Source: Candidatus Peribacteria bacterium
GTDB lineage: Bacteria > Patescibacteriota > Gracilibacteria > UBA1369 > 2-02-FULL-48-14
DNA length: 34,862 nt
Direction: 5' to 3'
Assembly: GCA_943354505.1 (NCBI GenBank)
Contig: CALRCE010000002.1
Coordinates: forward strand, 2,585 to 37,446
Part shown: positions 29,412 through 34,862 of the stretch, piece by piece
Layout of the letters: every line of letters begins with the position of its first letter
Position numbering within the stretch: position 1 is the stretch's first letter
Translations under genes and position numbers: made by a program
Notes under the pieces: model-generated
Databases searched by the model: none
The model's input: only the letters and a program-made list of their open reading frames with translations
What the model was told of the DNA's origin: nothing

Positions 29412-30011
29412 ATGGACTCCACACCTCTTCCCACTCAACTCGAACAGACCGTCGTTCAGGCTCAAACAGAAATTTCTCCTGCTGAGGTGAAAGACCTGCC
29501 TTTGGATGAGCGCCCCACCGAAATTCGAATTGCGATCCCCACTCAAGCTTACTTTCTTTCAGGAATCCGAGACTTCGTGGTGAATTTGACCAAAAATCTC
29601 ACCGGATTTTCTTCTCAATGGGCCTTTCGTTTTCAGGCCGTCGTGGACGAACTCTGCAACAACGCCATTGAACACGGCAGTAAACCCGGAGAATTCATCA
29701 AAGTGTCTCTCATTAGTACTAAAAATAAATCGCTTGAAGTGATTGTAGAAGACACTGGTACAGGAAAAGAAAAAATGAACGCGCAACAACTCACGGCTCT
29801 CTTGCAAGAACGCAAACAAATGATGACTTCGCAGTATTTGGGTTTCCGTGGCCGTGGATTGCCTAAAATTGTAGGCGAATGGACGGACGAACTTGTTTTT
29901 GAAGACCTTCCAGAAGGAGGAATACGGGTAAAAGTAAAAAAATATTTACGAAAGGAAGAGGACAAGGTAGTCTCTACCCAGAAAAATTCTACTAGCCATC
30001 TCTACGTATGA
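29412..30011 (+). CDS. RsbW/SpoIIAB-like anti-sigma serine kinase
   Basis: A 199-aa protein with a GHKL/HATPase_c_2 domain (~40-180). N-box: DELCNNAIEHGS (E80, N84, H88). G1 box: VIVEDTGTGKEK. G2 box: GFRGRGLPKIV. Such proteins bind a sigma factor or another partner and phosphorylate a STAS antagonist. The N-terminal ~35 residues (Pro/Gln/Glu-rich) are an extension not typical of RsbW. It overlaps the STAS gene by four bases (ATGA), so the two are made together. The matching phosphatase may be the PP2C protein at 19790-20947. No sigma factor gene is in the window. Confidence 0.9.
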   Translation: MDSTPLPTQLEQTVVQAQTEISPAEVKDLPLDERPTEIRIAIPTQAYFLSGIRDFVVNLTKNLTGFSSQWAFRFQAVVDELCNNAIEHGSKPGEFIKVSLISTKNKSLEVIVEDTGTGKEKMNAQQLTALLQERKQMMTSQYLGFRGRGLPKIVGEWTDELVFEDLPEGGIRVKVKKYLRKEEDKVVSTQKNSTSHLYV

Positions 30012-30379
30012 CCTCCGTACAAATCACCATCGAAGACCTTTCGGGTGCACCTCAAGGTAAAGTACTCAAATTGATTCGCATTGTCGGACAGTTGGACGAA
30101 AGCAATGTGGATGAACAAGCCAAGACCATCTACACCTTGATCGAAAGCGGCATCCAAGGTCTCAGCTTGATTTTTGATTTCACGGGGCTCGAATACATGA
30201 ACAGCAAATCCATTGGTTATTTGACCGATTGGTACAGCAAGGTCTCCACCACCGGAGGAAAAGTGGTCATCGCTGCAGCACGTGAAAACATTCTTGATAT
30301 TCTACAGGTCGTAGGACTCACACAACTGATCCCCGCTTACGCAACTTTAGAAGAGGCGAAGATGGCCGTTCTCCAGTAA
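30008..30379 (+). CDS. STAS-domain anti-anti-sigma-like protein
   Basis: A 123-aa protein consisting mainly of a STAS domain: VLKLIRIVGQLDESNVDEQ, LSLIFDFTGLEYMNSKSIGYL, and GGKVVIAAARENILDILQVVGLTQLIP. STAS proteins switch partners with RsbW-type kinases according to serine phosphorylation. The canonical D-S-S-G phosphosite aligns with N65-S66-K67-S68, placing Lys at the usual phospho-Ser position (B. subtilis SpoIIAA Ser58). Ser66 or Ser68 could substitute, or the protein may be regulated differently. It is translationally coupled to the upstream kinase, and the glycosyltransferase gene follows 19 bases later, possibly in the same operon. Confidence 0.9.
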   Translation: MTSVQITIEDLSGAPQGKVLKLIRIVGQLDESNVDEQAKTIYTLIESGIQGLSLIFDFTGLEYMNSKSIGYLTDWYSKVSTTGGKVVIAAARENILDILQVVGLTQLIPAYATLEEAKMAVLQ

Positions 30380-30398
30380 ATACTTCCAGACTTTATTG

Positions 30399-31526
30399 AT
30401 GCTTGAATCCTTAAAAGTCGCTTTGGTGTGTGATTGGCTCACGGTCTTTGCGGGAGCAGAGCGAGTGGTCCTAGAATTGCATGAGCTTTTTCCAAACGCG
30501 CCCATCTACACCACGCTCTACAACGCAGAAAACTGCCCCCAGTTCAAAAACGCGGATGTGCGCGAATCCAAATTGAGATTCATTCCTGGAGCCAGGCATT
30601 TTCATCGGCTCCTCTTGCCCTGGATGCCCAAGGCTTTTGAAAGCATGGATTTGGATGAGTACGATTTGGTGATCTCTTCCTGTCATTCCACTTCAAAAGG
30701 AATACTGACTTCACCCAACACCCTGCACATTTGTTACTGCCATTCACCCATTCGTTATGTCTGGGATCAGTCTCACGCGTATCAAGCTCAGTTCAAATCC
30801 TTCTCTCCCTTCCGATTTCTTTTCACACCCTTACTCAACAAACTTCGCCTGTGGGATCGCTTGGCGGCAGAGCGGGTGGACGACTACATCGCCAACTCCA
30901 GCTACGTGGGAGAACGCATCCAAAAATACTACGGCAGAAAAAGCACGGTGATTCCTCCTCCCGTGGATTTGTTTAAGTTCACCAGTACTTCGGGCGAACG
31001 AGACGACTACTACCTAGCGGTGGGGCGTTTAATTCCTTATAAACGTTTCGACCTCATCGTGGACGCCTGCAAAGCGGCAGGGAAAAAATTGAAAGTGGTC
31101 GGAGTGGGCCCCTCTTTAAAAGAGTTGAAGAAAAGAGGAAACGAGAACATTGAATTTTTAGGAAAAATTTCAGACGAAGAATTGAAAGCGGTGTACCAGA
31201 AAGCCAAGGCGCTCATTTTTCCGCAACTTGAAGATTTCGGGATCGTGCCCTTGGAAGCCATGGCTTGTGGCACGCCGGTCATTGCTTATAAAAAAGGAGG
31301 CGCTTTAGAAACGGTCACAGAAGGAGTTTCTGGGCTCTTCTTCGAAGAACAAACGGTGGAAAGTTTGGTGAAGGCGCTTCATCGTTTTGAAAAACACAGC
31401 TGGGATCCCACGGAAGTTTCGAAAAGCATCGAGCAATTTTCTTCAGCACGTTTCAAATCCGAGCTCCTTCATCATATTGAGAAAGCTTGGAAGCAGCACA
31501 CACAGTCTCACTCCCAACCGGCATGA
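30399..31526 (+). CDS. GT4-family glycosyltransferase
   Basis: The start is the ATG at 30399 (MLESLKVALV), one codon after the track's TTG, giving 375 aa. It has a GT-B fold. The N-terminal part has VALVCDWLTVFAGAERVVLEL and SSCHSTSKGI. The C-terminal nucleotide-sugar part has AVGRLIPYKRFDLIVDACK, VVGVGPSLKELKK, and an E-x7-E type motif in QLEDFGIVPLEAMACGTPVIAY. The donor is probably GDP-mannose or a similar activated sugar, by resemblance to WbaZ/WcaI-like mannosyltransferases, but this is unproven. Its TGA overlaps the ATG of the next glycosyltransferase, so both probably act in one surface-polysaccharide or glycolipid pathway. Confidence 0.9.
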   Translation: MLESLKVALVCDWLTVFAGAERVVLELHELFPNAPIYTTLYNAENCPQFKNADVRESKLRFIPGARHFHRLLLPWMPKAFESMDLDEYDLVISSCHSTSKGILTSPNTLHICYCHSPIRYVWDQSHAYQAQFKSFSPFRFLFTPLLNKLRLWDRLAAERVDDYIANSSYVGERIQKYYGRKSTVIPPPVDLFKFTSTSGERDDYYLAVGRLIPYKRFDLIVDACKAAGKKLKVVGVGPSLKELKKRGNENIEFLGKISDEELKAVYQKAKALIFPQLEDFGIVPLEAMACGTPVIAYKKGGALETVTEGVSGLFFEEQTVESLVKALHRFEKHSWDPTEVSKSIEQFSSARFKSELLHHIEKAWKQHTQSHSQPA

Positions 31527-32584
31527 AGCCAAGAATCGCCATCGACTTGCGCCCTCTCTTGGATCCGCACGAAAGCGGAGTGACCATGTACACGAAAAAC
31601 CTGGTAAAAAGGCTCATAAAGTCCCACGAAGCAAACTGGACATTGTTTTACCAAGCTCGAAAACGCTGTGACCGCATCCATGAGCTGTTCCCTCAGGTAC
31701 AGCACGTCCAAAGGTCCAACACCGTTTTTCATCTCAGAAGTCTTTTTAGATTTCTTAAACTACCCTCAAATTACTTTGAGGAGCAGCCCGATCTACTGTG
31801 GATGCCGGATCGTCGTCCTTTCTACCGTTGTGCTTTTCCAGTCGTGATGACCGTTCACGATCGCATCCCAGAATCTGAAAAAAGTACATTGTCACTCAAA
31901 AGCCGCCTGTGGCACCTTGTTTTCAGCCTCGACCGCTTGCTCAAGTTGACCAATGGTCTTCTATTACCAAGTCTGACTGTTGCGCAAAATGTTCGCTCCC
32001 GAAATCCAAAAGAAGTGACCTACGAAGGAGTGGAAGATTTCCAGAAACCAGTAAGACCCTTGGCTTTATCAAAAAAAATCAAAGCGAAAGATTTCTTTTT
32101 TTCACTCAGCCCTGCGGACCCTCGTAAACGGCTGGAGTGGATTGTGAGAGCCGCACAGCGCTTTCCAAAATTGAACTTTGTGATTGCGGGAGTGAAACTC
32201 AAGGACCGTCGCTTTAGGAAACTTAAAATTTCAAAGAAAGAAAATCTTTTCTTGCTGGCCTCCGTCACCGAAGAAGAAAAAGCATGGCTCTACCGCAACG
32301 CACGTGCGCTCTTAGCTCTCAGTCGCTCCGAAGGCTTCGACTTACCGGTTTTAGAGGCTGTGCACGCCAAGTGCCCAGTCTTGCTTTCTGACATTCCTGT
32401 TCACCACGAACTTTATAAAGAGGCGGAATGGATCCGCACGGAAGAAGATTTATGGAAAAGTCTGTACTTAGCAAAAACCACGAACTTAAAAGTCCCAAGC
32501 CCTCGAGGAACTTACACCTGGGACAAAGCGGCAGAGCGCAGTCTACTTTTCTTTTTGCGCGTACTCCTTAACAAAGATCGATAG
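31523..32584 (+). CDS. Second GT4-like glycosyltransferase
   Basis: The start is the ATG at 31523 (MKPRIAIDLRPLL), overlapping the previous TGA; the track's start at 31487 is internal to the first gene. 353 aa with GT-B features: LDPHESGVTMYTKNLVKRL, PVVMTVHDRIPES, FFFSLSPADPRKRLEWIVRA, FVIAGVKL, then ALLALSRSEGFDLPVLEAVHAKCPVLLSDIPVHHEL, the GT4 donor-binding block. The sequence is more divergent and basic than the first enzyme, and the substrate is unknown. Tight coupling suggests consecutive sugar additions. The 3' end overlaps the convergent permease gene by 42 bases. Confidence 0.85.
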   Translation: MKPRIAIDLRPLLDPHESGVTMYTKNLVKRLIKSHEANWTLFYQARKRCDRIHELFPQVQHVQRSNTVFHLRSLFRFLKLPSNYFEEQPDLLWMPDRRPFYRCAFPVVMTVHDRIPESEKSTLSLKSRLWHLVFSLDRLLKLTNGLLLPSLTVAQNVRSRNPKEVTYEGVEDFQKPVRPLALSKKIKAKDFFFSLSPADPRKRLEWIVRAAQRFPKLNFVIAGVKLKDRRFRKLKISKKENLFLLASVTEEEKAWLYRNARALLALSRSEGFDLPVLEAVHAKCPVLLSDIPVHHELYKEAEWIRTEEDLWKSLYLAKTTNLKVPSPRGTYTWDKAAERSLLFFLRVLLNKDR

Positions 32585-33760
32585 CGTGGTGGCCACAGGA
32601 ACGGCCATGATCATTCCGACCACGCCCAAAGTTTCCAATCCAACGAGCATCGCCAAAATAATGATGATGGGATTGAGTCCCACGGCTTTTCGCATGACCA
32701 AGGGCACCAAAATGTGACCTTCAATTTGTTGAAGCAAAACAATGAGTCCAATCATCCACACGGCGAGCCAAGGCGATTCATTGAAGGCCACCAACACGGC
32801 AGGAATTCCAGCAGCAATGGGGCCGACGACAGGGAGCAACTCCGCGATTCCAGTCATCATGGCCAAGGTGAGAGCGTTGTCGATGCCTAAAATGAGCAAA
32901 CCGGTGAGGCTGAGAGTGAACATGATCAGCATCAAAGTCAGTTGGCCTTGCAGCCAATAACCGACTTTATTTTGAATCGTTTTGATCTTATTGGCGATGT
33001 AAGAATTGTGCCTGGAAGGGAAGAGTGAAATGAAGAATTCACTCACCGATCGTTCGTTGACGACCAAGAAGAAGGTGAGCACCAGGACCACCACAAAATG
33101 CACCACTCCATTGAAAATGCCTTTGATGGCACCCACGGTATTTCCGGCGATTCCTTCAAGTTGTGTGGAAAGATTCTCCAAACCCGATTTGAGCTGCGCC
33201 ACCAAGGTTTCTCTATCGATTTGTTGAAGGAAGTCTTGGAGCATAGGCTGCAAACTCTTCCCAAAAGGCAGTTGTAGTTCTTCACTCGCAAGTTTGTCCA
33301 ACATGCCATTGAGGCTGTGGGCCAATTCCATGAGCTGAGTCGCCACCAAAGGAATGAGTTGAGAGATGAAGAATCCAAACAAGAACAAAAGTCCAAGATA
33401 CATGAGCAGCACGCTCACGGCTCTAGGCAGACCTTTCTTTTCCATGAAGTTGACGGCCGGATTGAGCGCGGAAGAAAATAAAACAGCAATAAAAAATACG
33501 ATGAGCACAGAACTGATCTCTGATAAAAATCGACTGAGAGCCATCAAAACAAGAACCGTGATCGTGGCCTTCGCCACATTGACCATGGAAAAATAAATGA
33601 CGAATTCTTCAGGTGCACCGCTTTTACTCTCTTCGTGAACCAGAGCTCGAACAGGGTGCAATTGCGCCTCACGTTCTTTCTTAAGCTCCTTCAGTGTTTT
33701 ACGTAAATTCTTAAAATTATCCGAAGTGAAGCGAATAAAGTGGGAAAGGTTTTTTTCCAT
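32543..33760 (-). CDS. AI-2E/PerM family permease
   Basis: The start is the ATG at 33760 (MEKNLSHFIRF), giving 405 aa; the track extension to 33805 overlaps the pilin gene. A basic, coiled N-terminal segment (~1-50) precedes about eight membrane helices: ATITVLVLMALSRFLSEISSVLIVFFIAVLFSSALNP is the opening pair, LLMYLGLLFLFGFFISQLIPLV follows, and GIAELLPVVGPIAAGIPAVLVA and GHILVPLVMRKAVGLNPIIII are family hallmarks. Members include the AI-2 exporter TqsA and several proton/sodium antiporters; most are unassigned. It lies two bases after the pilin stop on the same strand. Confidence 0.9.
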   Translation of the reverse strand: MEKNLSHFIRFTSDNFKNLRKTLKELKKEREAQLHPVRALVHEESKSGAPEEFVIYFSMVNVAKATITVLVLMALSRFLSEISSVLIVFFIAVLFSSALNPAVNFMEKKGLPRAVSVLLMYLGLLFLFGFFISQLIPLVATQLMELAHSLNGMLDKLASEELQLPFGKSLQPMLQDFLQQIDRETLVAQLKSGLENLSTQLEGIAGNTVGAIKGIFNGVVHFVVVLVLTFFLVVNERSVSEFFISLFPSRHNSYIANKIKTIQNKVGYWLQGQLTLMLIMFTLSLTGLLILGIDNALTLAMMTGIAELLPVVGPIAAGIPAVLVAFNESPWLAVWMIGLIVLLQQIEGHILVPLVMRKAVGLNPIIIILAMLVGLETLGVVGMIMAVPVATTLSIFVKEYAQKEK

Positions 33761-33762
33761 AA

Positions 33763-34263
33763 CTATTGGGTGACAGCGAGTAGGAGGGCGTTGACGATGA
33801 ACCAAGAAATCAAGACCAAAGCATAACCTCCAATCGCATAAGTGATGATGGTCTTACCTTTATCTTTATCCTCCGTCACAGCTCCATAAATGTAGTAGTA
33901 ACCTCCGATCACAATCATGAGCACCACCAGAATTCCCGCCACATTGATCACAAATTCCAAAGCATAATTCACAAAATAGGGCACCATCCAGAAACTCATA
34001 TTGCCGGACTTTAGAGCACAGGCGAGCATTTGAGTGGAAGTGACGGAATTTAGAGTTGTAGGCATGCCCGCATAACCCGATTCTGAATACTTTTCGGTCC
34101 ATGCATCCACAATTGTAAAACACTCATCGGCACTATAACTTCCAGTTCCACTTGGCAAAACCCCCACGGCATTCGCGGTGGGGGTTAAAAAAGAGGCAAA
34201 GACTAAACCACCCACCAAAAATAGAGTGAGGATCTTGTTGAGGAATTGTTTTTTGAGACTCAT
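33763..34263 (-). CDS. VirB2/TrbC-like type IV secretion pilin
   Basis: A 166-aa exported protein. A signal peptide with hydrophobic core ILTLFLVGGLVFASFLTP ends near ANA (cleavage about residue 32). The ~65-residue middle contains two Cys (DECFTIVD ... QMLACALKS) that could form a disulfide. Two membrane helices follow (FVINVAGILVVLMIVIGGYYYIYG and IITYAIGGYALVLISWFIVNALLLAV) with a short charged turn (TEDKDKGK). This is the VirB2/TrbC pilin layout, which is common in CPR genomes. The partner ATPase may be the TraG-like protein at 7089-9818. It starts 21 bases after the YggS-type gene's stop. Confidence 0.88.
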   Translation of the reverse strand: MSLKKQFLNKILTLFLVGGLVFASFLTPTANAVGVLPSGTGSYSADECFTIVDAWTEKYSESGYAGMPTTLNSVTSTQMLACALKSGNMSFWMVPYFVNYALEFVINVAGILVVLMIVIGGYYYIYGAVTEDKDKGKTIITYAIGGYALVLISWFIVNALLLAVTQ

Positions 34264-34284
34264 GGATGTGCGTGTGTTTCCACT

Positions 34285-34862
34285 CTACTCAAAAATCACA
34301 CTTTTCGGCAACCCTTCTTGGAAAAGAACACTTCCCAAGCGCAGCATTGTGGAGCCTTCCTCAATGGCAGAGGGGTAATCTTGAGACATCCCCATTGAGC
34401 ACTCGGGCAAAGCGCCTTGTAGAGATTTGAGCAGCTTAAACTCTCTACGCGCCAGTTCGGGATTCACGCTCGCCATGCCCATCACTCCCAGAAGTTCAAG
34501 ATTGGGAAGAACTTGAATATGCTTAATAAGCTGAGCCACTTCAGCAGGAGTTGATCCACTCCGCTGGGCAAGTCCAGAAAGGTTGACTTCAATAAAAACG
34601 CCCAGCGTTTTGCCAAGAGCCATGGCGGCTTCAGATAATTTTTGGGCCTGCGAAAAATTCTCCACACTTTGCACCACGTCAAAAAGCTCAGCCACTTCAC
34701 GGATTTTTCGCGACTGGAGTTTACCGATGAAGTGCTTCTCCACGCGTTCGAAATTCGCCCCCAAAAGCTCCTGAAGTTGCTCGAATTTCACCTTTGCCTC
34801 CTCAATTCGATTTTCTCCGATTCGACAAACAGCAGGGTAAAGTTGAAGCAATTTTTCAACTT
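34285..34862 (-). CDS. YggS/PROSC-family PLP homeostasis protein, N-terminus outside window
   Basis: The frame stays open to the window's right edge (VEK-LLQLYPAVCRIGENR); the track's TTG start at 34851 is not a true start. About 192 residues of an expected ~220-230 are visible. Motifs include CRIGENRIEEAKVK, HFIGKLQSRKIREV, VQSVENFSQAQKL, VFIEVNLSGLAQRSG, LELLGVMGMA, and the C-terminal SMGMSQDYPSAIEEGSTMLRLGSVLF, which contributes to the phosphate-binding site. These proteins bind pyridoxal phosphate and affect vitamin B6 and amino-acid balance. The PLP-linked Lys lies beyond the window edge. Confidence 0.93.
   Translation of the reverse strand, partial: VEKLLQLYPAVCRIGENRIEEAKVKFEQLQELLGANFERVEKHFIGKLQSRKIREVAELFDVVQSVENFSQAQKLSEAAMALGKTLGVFIEVNLSGLAQRSGSTPAEVAQLIKHIQVLPNLELLGVMGMASVNPELARREFKLLKSLQGALPECSMGMSQDYPSAIEEGSTMLRLGSVLFQEGLPKSVIFE

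Noticed and set aside
1-34862. CRISPR arrays, insertion sequences, prophage or integrated elements
   Set aside because: No regularly spaced repeats, transposase, integrase or phage structural genes were seen; the only DNA repeats are the coding PMGPAP units and short inverted repeats.
1-34862. UGA recoding to Gly or Trp
   Set aside because: TGA ends several conserved genes at the expected length (murC, ribBA, yggT, first glycosyltransferase) and no conserved gene needs TGA as a sense codon.

Overview
The window reads as a compact bacterial chromosome segment, most likely from the Candidate Phyla Radiation (Patescibacteria). A Peregrinibacteria-like lineage is my best guess. The support is indirect: a VirB2-like pilin and a TraG/DUF87-type ATPase of the kind common in CPR genomes, single-chain (alpha2) glycyl-tRNA synthetase, very tight gene packing with ATGA overlaps, many small membrane or low-complexity proteins, and almost no Shine-Dalgarno sequences. 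TGA is a normal stop codon here, which argues against the UGA-recoding Gracilibacteria and Absconditabacteria. The genus cannot be fixed without a marker-gene tree.

Layout. 1-5 kb: 3' end of a flavoprotein oxidoreductase, a membrane protein, msrB, a DUF1003 protein, a winged-helix regulator with a degenerate receiver domain, a TrmB-like regulator, then a minus-strand operon (Cys-rich membrane protein, GerMN lipoprotein, RluA-type pseudouridine synthase). 5-11.7 kb: DUF3467 protein with a PMGPAP tail, glyS, a 909-aa TraG/VirD4-like ATPase, an LCP-family protein and a DnaQ-like exonuclease. 11.7-13.5 kb: rhodanese, an orphan ORF, initiator tRNA-Met, a small acidic membrane protein, elongator tRNA-Met and a DivIC/FtsL-like protein. 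13.5-17.6 kb: murC and an S51 peptidase, a MazEF-type toxin-antitoxin pair, then cysS and yggT on the minus strand. 17.6-23.3 kb (minus): a large surface protein with a TPETG sorting-type tail, a membrane SpoIIE/RsbU-like PP2C phosphatase, and a transporter fused to HEAT repeats. 23.3-29.2 kb: murJ, then the minus-strand cluster rpsB, DUF4870 protein, tsf, ribBA, ribD. 29.4-34.9 kb: RsbW-like kinase and STAS protein, two glycosyltransferases, then on the minus strand an AI-2E/PerM permease, a type IV secretion pilin and the 3' part of a YggS-type PLP protein.

How the genes fit together. Three themes recur. The first is translation and housekeeping: glyS, cysS, rpsB, tsf, both Met tRNAs, rluA. 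The second is the cell envelope and division: murC, murJ, LCP, DivIC, glycosyltransferases, surface protein, pilin and TraG ATPase. The third is a partner-switching signalling set. Its phosphatase is co-transcribed with a HEAT-fused, nucleotide-carrier-like transporter at 20-23 kb, while its kinase and STAS partner sit at 29.4-30.4 kb. That last arrangement is the best candidate for an under-described system here. The second strong signal is regulatory: short predicted leaders, extended -10 promoters and no ribosome-binding sites, including a symmetric -10 shared by two divergent operons and tRNA promoters that abut the mature tRNA ends. There is no CRISPR array, insertion sequence or prophage in the window. 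No gene-free stretch exceeds about 300 bases.
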